From the NCBI GenBank assembly GCA_949775045.1, contig OX459110.1, positions 2,560,001-2,624,000 on the forward strand: a stretch of DNA of 64,000 nucleotides. The letters are read 5' to 3'. The notes below the pieces were generated by a model, which had not been told where the DNA came from, ran no database searches, and saw only the letters and a list, made by a program, of their open reading frames with translations. Origin of the DNA: Metridium senile (taxonomy: Eukaryota; Cnidaria; Anthozoa; Actiniaria; Metridiidae). The position numbers were made by a program, and so were the translations under genes. Shown here piece after piece: positions 42,350 through 54,414 of the stretch (position 1 is the first letter of the stretch; the number at the start of each line of letters is the position of its first letter).

Positions 42350-43225
42350 AAATGACTTCACAATTTGGTTTTGGCCTTGAATGTTTCAATTATATGATAA
42401 TATTGGTTGTTCTGTTTTATAATTGCATTGCCCTAACTAAGGCATACAACGGATTGATACTAATATTATTAATACTAATATTATGATATATTATTTTTAC
42501 TATTCTATTTTAGATGATATTTATTCTTTTGGGTGATAGAGAGATTTTCATTTGACCGTGAAGAAAAAACGACTATTTAGTTCGTACTTGTTGGTAAAGA
42601 ACAAAAGAAAACAATAGATTCAGAGTGTAGTAACATCTACTAGTTTGCCAATTCTTTCACAGTCGTATGAACATATATGAAAATCACTCTACCACCCATG
42701 GAATAAAATCATAATTATTACTATAATAGCGTCTTTGATTGATCAAACAGTCCGGTGGGACTCTGCATGGGTTCAAAGTATCGCATAAGCTCGATTTTAA
42801 CCCCTAAGAGATATACCACATAAAAATATCAAACGAATACAGCGCGGGGCAATATTTATAAAGAATAATCGATTTGCTATATGGTACTAGCAACTCATTA
42901 ACTTTTTAGTCAGTATTAGTTATCAATACCTAAAATTATATATTATTGTATTTTTTATATGATAAGACAATATGTAAACTCGTGCAAGGTATAAATACAA
43001 ATTATTGTAAATTATTGCTATACTTTTTCGAAATCCTGAATTGAAAGAAATATTTTTAATACCCTACTAGATATTAAGCTGCTGATTTTTCTCCCTAAGA
43101 GATATGGCGATACGTTTACCCTTGCAGTCTCCCCAGGCTCCAACGTCCAGCTCGATCAACACTTTGCATTTGGACACATATACTATATTTTGTGTCAAGT
43201 GTGGTGCCTTCACTCAAATTTGATC
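42350..43225. other. Intergenic, nothing recognised
   Basis: AT-rich single-copy-looking sequence. No open frame of interest and no clear repeat. Confidence 0.5.
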
Positions 43226-43228
43226 TTA

Positions 43229-44027
43229 CAGTGCGACTACTGAAACCGGGGCCACCAAAACATAATCATTTTATCACAATTAATCGAGAATATAAACTTT
43301 AGAATCTCTGCAAATGTTTGATTTTAAATGTTTGATTTTGTTGCTTAAAATGCTAATAATTCTCATTATTATACATTTTACTAACTACATTGAATCTGAT
43401 TGGCTGAGAGCACACGGCTAAACCTGAATAGCATGTGAACTTGACAGTGATAATTGCATTATCTGTAGTTATCACTGTCAAGTTCCCAAGCTCTCTCCGT
43501 TCTCAGGGAGTTGATGTGAAAATGGCAGCGAGATTTGCTTGTTATTGTCTCTTTTACCTGATTATAATTGTACTTTTACTTTAAAAAATGTATAATAAAA
43601 CAATTACTGAATTCGGTTTTCGCATGATATCGTAAATTATCAAGACCTCGAGTCAGTATTATCTGCCTCAGCCAGGAGGCTTCGGCAGATAACACACACC
43701 TCGGTCTTGATAATTTACGATATCATACTCAACCTCATCCAATAATTGCTTATTATATGTGAACAAAATAGATCAAGATTGAATAAGAAACATCTTTATA
43801 AATGAGAACCCTGTGCGAGTATTTTATTTGATCTCAAAAACATCAATTCTTTTTTTGTTGCTTAAAATGCTTATAATTTTCATTATATGTGAACGGAATA
43901 GATCAAGATTGAATAAGAAACATCTTAGCCTGTGAGAACCCTCTACAAGTTTTTTGTTTGATCTCAAAAACATCTGTTTTGAAATTTGTTTGGGTACGTG
44001 TTCCAGGTTTCAGTAGTCGCACTGTAA
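43229..44027. mobile_element. ~800 bp inverted-repeat element with a second element inside
   Basis: Outer ends ttacagtgcgactactgaaacc and its reverse complement ggtttcagtagtcgcactgtaa. The interior at about 43,380-43,745 is a ctgattggct-type element with tatctgcctcagcc / cttcggcagata arms. The flank containing gatcaagattgaataagaaa is duplicated at about 43,770 and 43,895. Confidence 0.7.
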
Positions 44028-44201
44028 ATGTATGTGCTCTTGTTTAGTGGTGTACATGTTCTCTTCACAAAAACAACCTAAGGCGAGGAAATGATAATAT
44101 AAATAAATGATAATATCATTATTTATTTAGTGTTATGATCGTCCGTTTTACAATAACATCCTTCAAAGGGCGTAACCACTACTAAGTTGTTTCTCTTTAT
44201 A

Positions 44202-44635
44202 TACCGTGCTCACTCGAGTAAGCGCCGCCTTCGAATAAGCGCCGCACTTTAACGCTGTAAAAGCCCGGGCAAACGGCTTCAACATCCGTTCGATTTTGTT
44301 GAATGGCAATGTTTAAACGCTTTTAAACTCTTTCAACATTGTTGAAACGTGTTGAATCGATGTTGACTGATGTTGAAAAAGTATTAAAGCGTTTAAACAT
44401 TGCCATTCAACAAAATCGAACGGATGTTATTAAAGCAAATGTTGAAACCGTTTGACGGGCTTTAATTTACTCTAGAACAGCATTGGAAAGCTATATTCTT
44501 CAGTTCAAATCAATTATATTTTACCGCTCGCCCATTAAGATATCTCTCCAATATTCGTAGTTCTGATCATGAAGTACAGTGAGCTGGGATCGAGAAAAAT
44601 TTAATAAGTGCCGCGGCGCTTATTCGAGTACAGTA
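44202..44635. mobile_element. MITE with cgaataagcgccgc ends, interrupted
   Basis: The left end accgtgctcactcgagtaag / cttcgaataagcgccgcac pairs with gtgccgcggcgcttattcga / gtacagta at the right end. A 205 bp palindrome sits inside it. Confidence 0.75.
44260..44464. mobile_element. 205 bp palindromic MITE nested in 44,202-44,635
   Basis: Arms aaagcccgggcaaacggctt then aacatccgttcgattttgtt and tgaatggcaatgtttaaacg are repeated inverted at the right. The centre is attgttgaaacgtgttgaat. Confidence 0.9.
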
Positions 44636-44941
44636 GTTTAGGATCAAGTCACGTATTTTTTTTCGCCTATACTTAATTACCAGTTGTACTCACTGAGCGT
44701 TTCCTGTTCTAACTTGGGTAATCGATTTCCAACCCGTTTTTTCAAGTATTTAAAACATCACTCAATCATAATAATATTATTGGTTTCAAAATAGATTTGT
44801 TATCTCTAAAATACAGTCAACATATAGACAGTGCTTGTAGTTTTTCAACAGTAATTAAAGACAAGAAAAAAAGCCATCATTGAATTAACCTTTTTAGCGA
44901 ATAGAAATGCAAGAAGGCTTGTCATTTTATACTACCTTGTG

Positions 44942-45201
44942 TACACCTATTTCAATTAACGTTGTCCATCTGGAATGGTTGATCTGAGACCGATAGGAAT
45001 TGTGGGAGTTCATTAAATTTCAAATACATTGTTTTAATCACACTTAAATGGTGCTGAATTACAGATAACAGTATTTCAGAAGTAAACATTAATATTCAAG
45101 CGTGATTATAATAGTGCATTTGCAGTTTAACGAGCTCCCACAATTCCAATCGGTCTCAGATCAACCATTCCAGATGGACAAGGTTAATTGAAATAGGTGT
45201 A
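44942..45201. mobile_element. TA-flanked MITE, 260 bp, long TIRs
   Basis: TA at both ends (44,942-43 and 45,200-01). TIRs begin cacctatttcaattaac and continue through tccatctggaatggttgatc and tgagaccgataggaattgtg, giving about 65 bp of near-perfect inverted repeat. Relatives: 56,718-57,469 and the solo end at 15,950-16,003. Confidence 0.92.
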
Positions 45202-45320
45202 TTTCGTTGATGACCTTTGAAGAAAGGCCGAAATATCTAAAGTAATAAAGAATAGCAAGCTTTATCGCATTTCTATTCATTATTAAACTGTAACCCAAGT
45301 AAATATAATAAACGTTTTAC

Positions 45321-45812
45321 AGTGAGGATGCACCAACCGTGAACACTTGACTTTTTTTTGTGTTTTTATTTACTAAACTTTCTACTGCTTCAAAACCTCT
45401 AAAAATCAAGCAGTGAGCTCAAATACACTAAGTGTTCATAATAAATCTTATTTCTAATCTATTTACTTATGGGATGTGGGTTATAAAATGTCATGTTATT
45501 ATTTTCTGAACCTTTTTACTGCTTCAAACTCTCTAAAAATGAAGCAGTGAGTTCAAATACACTAAGTGTTCATAATAAATCTTATTTCTAATCTATTTAC
45601 TCACGGGATGTGGGTTATAAAAAGTCATGTTATTATTTTCTAAACATTCTACTGCTTCAAACCCACTAAAAATGAAGCAGTGAGTTCAAATACACTAAGT
45701 TCTCATAATAAATCTTATATCTAATGTATTTGCTTATGGGATGTGGGTTATAAAAGTAACGAAAAAACTCAAAGTCCGGTGGCAAAGTGTTCACGGTTCG
45801 AGTATCCTCACT
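45321..45812. mobile_element. MITE with agtgagga TIRs and three internal ~145 bp repeats
   Basis: Ends agtgaggatgcaccaaccgt and tcacggttcgagtatcctca. Inside are three tandem copies of a unit with ctactgcttcaaaacctcta, aagcagtgagttcaaataca and ggatgtgggttataaaa. Confidence 0.88.
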
Positions 45813-46044
45813 AAACACATCTCTTTCTTTTCACTGAAATTTTATCAGAAACACCATAGGCAATTCAATCAAAATTTCTTCTGAAAAGATATATAATAGT
45901 TATTAATGAAAATAAGTATTTGTTCAGTGTAGAAAACACTTTTTTTAGTTCAGTTTTTCGTAAAACTTAAATACCACCCATTTTTATGATCGCAGTAAAA
46001 CCATCGACCTTTCTTAAACCAATTTCTTTACAAATTTCCCATAT

Positions 46045-46328
46045 ACACACTTTTCGAGAAACTTTGTCACCCATGAAGTGAAAAGCCCACAAGCTAGTAG
46101 CGCAGGGGATTATGGGTTACCTATATATACTTTATTAGAACGCAGGGATTTCATGGCCACATTGCTACACTTGTCAATATATTATTTAGAAATGTCCATT
46201 TTGACAAGTATCAAACGACAAGAAAGGCGTTCCGAATGCACAATTAGTTTCTGAACATATCCATGATCCTATGCGCCACTAACTTGTGTGCTTTTCACGG
46301 GTGACAAACTTTCTCGGAAAGGGTGTAT
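46045..46328. mobile_element. 284 bp MITE with cgagaaactttgtcaccc TIRs
   Basis: The left arm acacttttcgagaaactttg / tcacccatgaagtgaaaagc is matched inverted by gcttttcacgggtgacaaac / tttctcggaaagggtgt. Confidence 0.88.
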
Positions 46329-46329
46329 A

Positions 46330-47215
46330 TTCTACTGTGCTTAAGTTTAGAAATTGCATGTTGCTTTTACATTGAATGCATTTATATCATTCATATTATA
46401 TATAGAGAGAGTCAATTTTTACAGTGAAAGAAATTCCATCTTATATACATATATATAACATCTAAGTGCTTTTTTAATTTACTCAAGAGCGTTTTCAACG
46501 TTTGATAAAGTTTCAGGTCGTCCTTTTAACCATAATGTTATTTTCATATATTATTTTCTTAAAACATCTGTGTAATTTATTTGATCTATATTCCTGTGCA
46601 TTAATCTTCTAAATATTTTATATTTTATACATTTATATTTTAAATTTTTTTTTACTGTTAGATATGACTGAAATCCTTAAAGACATCGAAATTCGAATTC
46701 GCGCAGAAAATAGAATTCGAAATCGAAACATTAGAACAAATGATGTTCTACAGCTAAGTCATTCCAAAATTGTAGCTTATCAAATTTATTTGCTTCTAAA
46801 ATGATCAATTCAAAAGTTCGAGGAATTGAAAAAACGCCGCATAGAAATGAAATAGATCTGCAAAAGATTTTTAGGGCCCTAACGCATATATTTATTGACT
46901 AGGGAAATATATCGAAACTCATTTTAATGCCACTACAATAATAAATCGAATTCGATTTATTGTCGTAGAAGCACTCAGATATGTTTCGAAAAGGATTAAA
47001 ATGCGACTACGTTAGTAAATCGAAACGGGCTTCAATGCGAATATGACAAAAAAATTGACAATTTAAATTCCATATTATTAACATCACATATCTTTAAGAT
47101 GTTTTAAAATGATCCGATATGATCCGTATACTTTTCTCAAAGATATTGATCTTAAGATATAACATATTTACTTAGGTTTTAGTTTGAATAATAGACGTAT
47201 CAATAGATATATCTC
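46330..47215. other. Intergenic, nothing recognised
   Basis: AT-rich with gaattcgaaatcgaa motifs. No coding or repeat structure I could confirm. Confidence 0.5.
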
Positions 47216-47514
47216 ATATCACCACATACACCTATTTTAAAAAGGGTGACGGGATGAACGGCGATTGCACGACCGAAGGAAAATGTGGTTTTTCGATATT
47301 GATTGTAAATTGTATTCACTAGCAGATGCTACTTTTTGGGAAATCCTGCACCAAATCGAAACATCGTTTAGAATTGGTCTTAAAAACAATAGCGTCTTTC
47401 CATACAATTGCCCTAAACCTAATCAAGCAATAGTGGTAATGTATTAGGGGACAACCAAAATAAATTATCTAATACACCGAATCGAAATATGGCGACCAAT
47501 TTGAATAACTATTG

Positions 47515-47597
47515 TTTTTGACTGACCAGCCTCGCATACGTGTGAAAACCCTATTGTTTTTCAACGTGAACACGAGGCTGGACAGTCAAGACCAATA
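47515..47597. repeat. Hairpin (gactgaccagcctcg arms)
   Basis: tgactgaccagcctcgcatacg pairs loosely with cgaggctggacagtca over about 80 bp. Confidence 0.7.
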
Positions 47598-47959
47598 ATT
47601 AAGATAATTTATAACACATTAAATTATAGATATTAATAGGTATATATTAATAAGATATCAATTCATTTTCTGTCTTGAAAACGACGTTTGATGCGTCGAA
47701 ACGCGTCGACTCAGCTCGCACTTATATTAATATTTATCGTGAAAACCATAACGAAACTACAGATATTAATAAAGACACATTAACTAATTCATAGTATCTA
47801 TAATAAACAAATCCTTCAGTACTAAGTTCACGGAATCGAAAAATGGCGTTCGTATATTATTAGCTGATACGCGTATAGGTGCAATTATCGAGAAAAGGTT
47901 TTCTCGAACTATAATCATATCAGAGAACACGGTTTTCAATCATCACTTAAGTATTACTA

Positions 47960-48985
47960 CTAAATAGCATTAATCTGACCACTACTTCCATTATTACTAA
48001 CCCTTAAGTTTGTATTACTCGTGCCAATAACTATACCATTAGTCTCAACCGCCTTCGAGTTGAACCTTATCGTCATCTCCCGCCTCCAAGTTTTCCTCAG
48101 TGTTCTCCTCAAAGCTGACTGAATATCGGGCTTTAGGAAGCAGTATATGAAGGGATTGATAATTGATTCCAGTGCTAGCATATAGAAAGCTACAATGTGC
48201 ATTACTTCAGGGACTAGGTGTCCATAGCCGATATTTACCGCGGTGGTGATGTATAGGACTGGTGCCCAGCATAAGAGAAATATACTGGCGATGGTGATAA
48301 ACACTCTGGCTACCTTTAACTCAATAAATAAGTGTTTCTTTTTGTTAGAAGTATTTCTCTGGTCGGTCAACTCGGTCTGTAGTCTCTTACTGCACTTCTT
48401 AACCTGTTTAAAGATGTAGAAATATACAGCGAAGATAAACATGTATGGAATAATGACACCGAAAATCTCCATTATAAAAGTATAGATCTTGTGAGCGATG
48501 AGCTTCTGGTTGTGCATCCAGATTAGAGGGATCAGTGCATATATTGTAGGCACTAACCAACACAAAACAATCATTTTCTTAAACCTGCTTTGTATATCTA
48601 TAGTATACGTTAGTGGCGATGAGATAGAGAGGTAGCGGTCATACGTAACACAGACTACGTTCGCTACACCAACTAGTAAGGAAATCCCAGTTAAGTACAC
48701 TAACCCAGCAAAAGAAGGAGCTGCCAGGTGTAAAGGAAAGAAGAAAGCGCCCATTATCAGGTCCGATATAGCTAAGGATACAACAAATCCGTTTGTGCAC
48801 GTACGGATCGTTTTGTTAAGGTAGACAATCACACAAACAAACGCGTTTGTCGCAACGATTGTGACGGAAAGACAGCTCAAAGATACCACTAGCGCCATGT
48901 AGATCTGTGCGTCTAATAAAAAGCCATTTTCCCCCGTTTGGGTGTTATTCCTTGTGAATCCCTTACTTGATGTGTTGTTATTCAT
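47960..48985 (-). CDS. Class A (rhodopsin-family) G protein-coupled receptor, orphan, intronless
   Basis: This encodes a seven-helix plasma-membrane receptor of 341 residues, normal for a short-tailed class A GPCR, from ATG at 48,985 to a stop at 47,960. Two N-glycosylation sequons (N-N-T at 3 and 13) lie in the extracellular N-terminus. Helix landmarks are all present: N47 in TM1, LAISD (D75) in TM2, DRY 116-118 after TM3, W143 in TM4, P180 in TM5, CWAP 239-242 in TM6 and NPFIY 277-281 in TM7, then a helix-8-like LKPDIQSALRR. The TM3 cysteine that usually pairs with extracellular loop 2 is Phe92, and loop 2 is short without Cys. The aminergic Asp of TM3 is Thr99. The absence of the disulphide recalls the melanocortin/lipid/cannabinoid group, but the ligand cannot be named. 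Confidence 0.93.
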   Translation of the reverse strand: MNNNTSSKGFTRNNTQTGENGFLLDAQIYMALVVSLSCLSVTIVATNAFVCVIVYLNKTIRTCTNGFVVSLAISDLIMGAFFFPLHLAAPSFAGLVYLTGISLLVGVANVVCVTYDRYLSISSPLTYTIDIQSRFKKMIVLCWLVPTIYALIPLIWMHNQKLIAHKIYTFIMEIFGVIIPYMFIFAVYFYIFKQVKKCSKRLQTELTDQRNTSNKKKHLFIELKVARVFITIASIFLLCWAPVLYITTAVNIGYGHLVPEVMHIVAFYMLALESIINPFIYCFLKPDIQSALRRTLRKTWRREMTIRFNSKAVETNGIVIGTSNTNLRVSNNGSSGQINAI

Positions 48986-49014
48986 TTCAACTTGGTTATA
49001 TTTTCTTTATCTTT

Positions 49015-49510
49015 TAAACGTTGATCCTTTTTATTTACTTTGTAAATGTGTATCCTTCTTTTTTTACCTTGTAAACGTTTATCCTTCTTTTATAGCTTGT
49101 AAATGTGTATCCTTCTTTTATACCTTGTAAACGTTTATCCTTCTTTTATACCTTGTAAATGTTTATCCTTCTTTTATACCTTGTAAATGTTCTTCCTTTT
49201 TCTACACCTTGTAAATGTTTATTCTTTTTCTACACCTTGTAAGTGTTTATCCGTTTTCTTTATCTTGTAAATGTTTATTCTTTTTCTACGCCTTGTAAGT
49301 GTTTATCCGTTTTCTTTATCTTGTAAATGTTTATCTTTTTCTACACCTTGTAAATGTGTATCCTTTTTCTATACCTTGTAAATGTATATCCTTCTTTTAT
49401 ACCAATAACTGTTTATCCGTTTTCTTTATCTTGTAAGTACTAATCCGTCTTTTATACCATGTAAATGTTTATCCTTCTCATACACCTTGTAAACGTTTAT
49501 TCTTTGGGGA
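49015..49510 (-). repeat. ~28 bp minisatellite directly upstream of the GPCR
   Basis: About 17 degenerate copies of a unit such as ccttgtaaatgtttatcctt / cttttatac begin roughly 30 bp upstream of the receptor's ATG. The array would lie in the 5' UTR or core promoter. Orientation is given relative to the receptor. Confidence 0.92.
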
Positions 49511-50530
49511 ATCAGTATTTCTTTTATCTCAGTGATACTCTTTTAAAGTTCTTTCTGTAAGCTGCTGTTTGTGTAGATGAGTTCCTGTGTCACTAATTTT
49601 CTTTAGATAATCTTTCGATTCTTCACATTTGCGCCAGGTCTGTAAAATGTTGATGTCATTTATGTGTTATTTTCAAGTAGTTAATGTACTTCAATTGTAT
49701 CCTTTTATCTTTGTTACTCTTTGAAGATTATCTCTCGTCTCTCTGTAAGTAACTCTATTATTTGAAGATGTTTTCCGTGTCACTGATTTTCTTTAAATCA
49801 TGTTTCAGCCCTTCACATTGCGCAAGGTTTTGAATATACTGATTTCAACTGTATTCCTCAAAGATATTACTAAAGTTTATTTTGCCGTTTGAAGGTTCTA
49901 TCTGTTAGTAACTTTGAGTGTTTATAGATGACTATGTGATCCTCTTTAGATAATTTTTCTGTTCTTCACATTGCTCGAGGTTTTCAAAATGTTGATGTCA
50001 CAATATATATGTGGTCATTTCAAAGGAGTAAATGCAACTATCCTTCAAAAGCAATTACCGTGCATAGTCTAACTTTGACTTAACTTTAACTTGACTTTGA
50101 CGATTGCTCAATTTCTTTCACTTTCAAGATGTTGATGCAAGAGTTTTCGAACTTCGAAGATTGAGACTAAAACTTAATGTTCTCCTTCAATGATAATTAT
50201 GGGTGTCTATCTTATCACTTGAAGATTGCTCTTTTAATTGTTATTTGCTTTAGGGATCTTGATGCAAGCCTTTTTGAACTTCGATGATTCCAACTGCTAT
50301 AGTAGATCTTATCTTTTAAAGATTGCTCTTGTAATTGTTCTTTATCTTTGATGTTCTTTCGTTTTTTGATGGAAACTTCGAAGATTGAATTTGCAACTCA
50401 ATGCTGTTTTTCAAAGATGTTGTCGCGGTTTTAGGCTATCGTATCCTTTGAAGATTCTTGTGATGTCTTGTTTTTCTTTGATGTAAGCCTTTTTGGAACT
50501 ACTGCAATTCCACCCACAACTCACTGTTCA
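49510..50530. repeat. Degenerate ~110-240 bp tandem repeats
   Basis: Recurrent phrases include cttcacattgc, aaaatgttgatgtca, tttgaagattgctctt and gatgcaagcctttttgaact. Copies are too diverged to set a precise unit. Confidence 0.6.
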
Positions 50531-50629
50531 ACGTGTTTTCTGACTATTACCTGCAGAAGAGGAAGAACAATGACCCATCAGTAAATCTTAACCGATTATC
50601 AGCTTAGTGCAGCTCACACAGCGATAAAA

Positions 50630-50720
50630 GCTACAACATACTGAGCACGCCTCCAGAAGACTAGGAATTAAATTGCAACATACTGAGCACGCTTCCAGAA
50701 GACTAGGAATTAAATTGTAA
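50630..50720 (+). repeat. 44-46 bp direct duplication
   Basis: caacatactgagcacgc.tcc then agaagactaggaattaaatt occurs twice in a row. Confidence 0.9.
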
Positions 50721-50854
50721 CGAATTCCGCTGACACCAAGTGCCGCGGATGCATGCTGAGTTTGTCGGTGTTAAATGATAGCTATCACCTGCAACAAAAC
50801 GACATAAAATATATTCTAACTTCTTAATGTATTTATACAGACACAAGTGTCCTA

Positions 50855-50940
50855 CAAATTTGGGGAGACTCAGACTCAAAAAAACGTAGTTAACATAGAG
50901 GTGGTGTGTGTGAGTCGGAGTCTCCCCAATTTATATTACT
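50855..50940. repeat. SINE-D-tail-like inverted fragment
   Basis: ttggggagactcagactc and gagtcggagtctccccaa flank a gtagttaacatagaggtggt core also found in SINE D tails. Confidence 0.7.
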
Positions 50941-51164
50941 GAGCTACTTACAAGATACAACCCTACACGTCAACTCAACGTAATTGCTTACGTAGAAACA
51001 CTAGCAGTAGTCTCTATACTATCGTCATATATTTGTTAATTAAAACTGATTGACTCTCGAAGCGTTAGTAATTCCAAACCCTTTTACTAACGGTTAATAA
51101 GGTTTTTTTTTAATTTATTTTATACTTAAAATCACAGGCGGATTAATGTCAAAAACACTGTCAA

Positions 51165-51430
51165 CTAACACTCTTTTATACGGTGAACAAGTTATCATTT
51201 CTACTCCGAGGATATGTCAGTGGCAGAAAAATCAGTATAAAACACTTTCTTTTATACGGTGTATAAGTTACCATTTTTACTCTGACGAAGGATTAACGTC
51301 AGTAAGTAACACTCTTTTATAGTTGTATAAGTGACCATTTTTATTCCGATGAAGGATTAACGTCCTAAACGTCAGTAAGAAACACTCTCTATTATACGGT
51401 GTATAATTTAGTAGTTTCACTCCGATGAAG
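51165..51430 (+). repeat. 77 bp-type tandem repeat, second array
   Basis: It shares gaaggattaacgtcctaaac and atacggtgtataagttacca with 41,829-42,345. Confidence 0.9.
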
Positions 51431-51830
51431 CAAACCTCATTTTCATGATTTTATACTTTAAAAGTTCTAAGTATTGTTGCCTCACTCGGTCGTTTACAAA
51501 ATCCAAAAATCCTTATACAGGGGATGCTAGCAATTTAATCTACATTCGTTCGTTAGTTTTCATGAAAAATTGCTACAAAATCTCGATTGTAAACCGGTAA
51601 TGCTTTAATGAGGATTTTCTATTTTCAAACCTGTCATGTATTTGCAAAAGAAAAAAGATGATGTACCCATTTGACGTCAATTTAAGATTATATTACTAAT
51701 CCTGAGTTATACTTAGATCAAATCAGTCTTGTTTCCTTCATTTGATTGAGACACGAGGGAAGGGCTAAATGCATCGCATTGCTTAATTATCTGTTAAAGC
51801 ATGTTTTTTTTGGCAATGGAGTTGATTTGA

Positions 51831-52480
51831 ATGAATGAAAGGATGAATAAATAGATGGATGAGTAAGTGGATGAATGGATGGATGAATAAATGAATAAAT
51901 CGGATAATAAATAAATGGATGAATCAAAGGATGAATGATTGAATTAATGAAAGAATGAATGAATATATGAATGAATGAAAGGATTGATGAGTGTTTGAAT
52001 TGTTGTTAGGATGAATAAATGGATGAGTGAATGAAAGGATTAATGGATTGATGATAGAGCGGTTGTCGTACGAGTGGGAAACTGACCGTACCGTACCGTA
52101 GCCGTAATTCCGTACCGTAAGTTCTATAAAAACATTCGAAAATGCTACAGTAACAGTACCGTAACTGTGCGGTAAATATTACGGCCAGTTTCCCACTCAT
52201 ACGAAAAACGCTCTATCAATGAATGGATGGATGAATAACTAACTATAAATAAATAAAATTAATGATGAATAAATGGATGGATGAATAAATGAATGCTTGG
52301 ATGAATGAATAAATCAAAGAATAAATAAATGAATGAATGAATGGATGAATGCCATGGTATTGATGATATCAATGGATGGGTGAATGTAAGCACGTATGAA
52401 TGAATGAATACATCAATGAATTAATTATCTGAATGAATGGATGGATGGACAAATGTATTCATAAATGGATAAGTTAACAA
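51831..52480 (+). repeat. (GAAT)/(GGAT) tetranucleotide repeat
   Basis: Degenerate gaatgaatgaatggatggat over about 650 bp, interrupted by the MITE at 52,052-52,218. Confidence 0.9.
52052..52218. mobile_element. 167 bp palindromic MITE inside a microsatellite
   Basis: TIRs tgatagagcggttgtcgtac / gagtgggaaactg and cagtttcccactcatacg / gctctatca enclose gtaccgtaccgta motifs. Confidence 0.92.
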
Positions 52481-52769
52481 ACAAACTTTCACTGTTTTGC
52501 AGGTTCTTGTATTTGAAATTATTGTTTTCTTTTGCAATGGAAATCGCTTAACATTTTCCTTAAAAAACAAAATCGCATTACCTGAAAATAGTACTAGCTT
52601 ATCTCATGAAAAACCACGACATTACAAAACTAAATAATTTTATCTTGAATCTTGTATTTTTTTCAAGCTTAAGATGGATATCTTTTCTTTCCAAGGCTGT
52701 GGTTTCAAACCAATTCATATAATATAAATGCCCTCCCCATTTATGATACTTCTTATCAGTCACAACGAC

Positions 52770-53300
52770 AAACCTTCTTCTGACATTTCTTTCTTTTGTG
52801 CATACATAGTGCAGTAATATTGCATAAGCTGAACAAATGGGGAACTGGCTTAGAAAACGTTTAGGTCCTTCATTTCCCCAGCGCTAAAACTGATCTTAAA
52901 AATATTTTATTGTGTCACTATATATATATTTACTCTTTCTTAATTTTAAAGATGTAAATTATCCAAAGCTGTGACTCACTGTAAAGTGCAAAATAAACCG
53001 ATTATTAGTAGTTATTAGTTATCTCTCTGAGTCTATTTTAAGTTTGTTATATTAACTCGCAGAATTTCTTCCTTTTGTACATACATATTGCAATTATTTC
53101 TCTATCTCTCCTAGTCTATTTAAAGTTGTTTACTCACATGTTTTGTTTCTTCTGTGCATTAGCAATGCAGTAAATATTACTTCTTGATCTCTCTGAGTCT
53201 ATTTTAAGTTGTTTTCTAACATTATTTCTTTCTTCTGTGCATTAGCAATGCAGTAGATGTTGCTTCTTGATCGCTATGTGTCTATTTTGATCATGAGTTG
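52770..53300 (+). repeat. ~110 bp degenerate tandem repeat
   Basis: Units share tctctctgagtctattttaa, ttctgtgcattagcaatgca and gtaatattac-like phrases, best between 53,015 and 53,290. Confidence 0.75.
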
Positions 53301-53639
53301 TTGAAATTATTCCCTAATTCGTTCCTTTTCCCTCTACTTAATATTCCAAGTTACAAGTGCTTAAATTACTAAACCAAAGAGCTGTTTACGACCTCCACTT
53401 CTATGTTCATTTTATTTCGTTCACATTTTCATATCGAAAGGAAAGTAAATCAAGAAACTAAATTTTAACAAATTAAATTATAAATGAAAATTTCTCTGCC
53501 ATTTTTATGTGTATTTTCTTGGCACAAAACTGCTGTTCTAAGTTTGCTTATTCATTATTCATTAGCATTTTTATTTTTAGAACTTTGCGGTTCTGATTAA
53601 GAAAAGTGAATCCAATTTTTTTGGTTTAGTGTGTATTAC

Positions 53640-54015
53640 AATTTTATTGATTATATATTTGTTTTTAACTCTTTCTAAACCAAATTGGTTCGTGTTACAT
53701 AATGCTTTTGAAAAAAAACTATCAAATTCGTTTGTCAATTTTGACAATTTACGATTTTTGATCTTGTGGTTTATAATTACAAAAGAAAAAGTAATATATG
53801 ACATGCATATTATTCATCCAAATTACAAGTTAATAAATCTAATTCCTATTTTAACTCTTTCTGAACGAAAATGGTTCATTTTTCATATTGCTTTTGAAAG
53901 AGAACTATTAAAGTTTGTTTATCAATTTTTTCCATTGACGTTTTTTTACTTTAATTGCGGTTTATATTTACAAAAGAAAAAGTCAATGTATGATATGTAT
54001 ATAAGTCATTCAAAT
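53640..54015 (+). repeat. Two-copy ~190 bp diverged repeat
   Basis: Both copies carry ttttaactctttct.aac, ttttgaaa.a.aactat and acaaaagaaaaagt.a.ta. A 129-codon open frame spans both copies but is Phe/Leu/Ile-rich and resembles no protein. Confidence 0.75.
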
Positions 54016-54414
54016 TAAAGCCAAAATATATCGCATTACACAATCATATCCTTTTGTTGAAAAAGACAAATCCAGTGAAGTGTGGGATGAAATTCAATAG
54101 ATTATATACATATATACAAAAATTATATTACATCTATTACACACTTAGGTTATGTCGAAACGTCGGTTAAAACAATAAATCTTGTCGTCAATAATTTCAT
54201 TGTAAAATGTTTAGAAATCATAATGCTTTGAAAAACTGTTGTCTCATTTATTTAAAAGAGTTTTGTTTTCATCTATAATGATTTACCTAGTACTCGTGTA
54301 CTTTTCATTCTCACACAAACGATTATGAACTCTACTTTCGGGATTAACATGTATCTCGTTAAATTTTAAAAGAAAATTGATTATGCTTTAGTTCATTTAT
54401 ATCGATTTACCTTA

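Noticed and set aside
47265..47447. 60-codon open frame
   Set aside because: It begins in a MITE end also found at 22,545-22,612, has no ATG-led coding signature and no known similarity.
53629..54018. 129-codon Phe/Leu/Ile-rich membrane protein
   Set aside because: It spans two copies of a diverged AT-rich repeat, and an opposite-strand frame is open as well.
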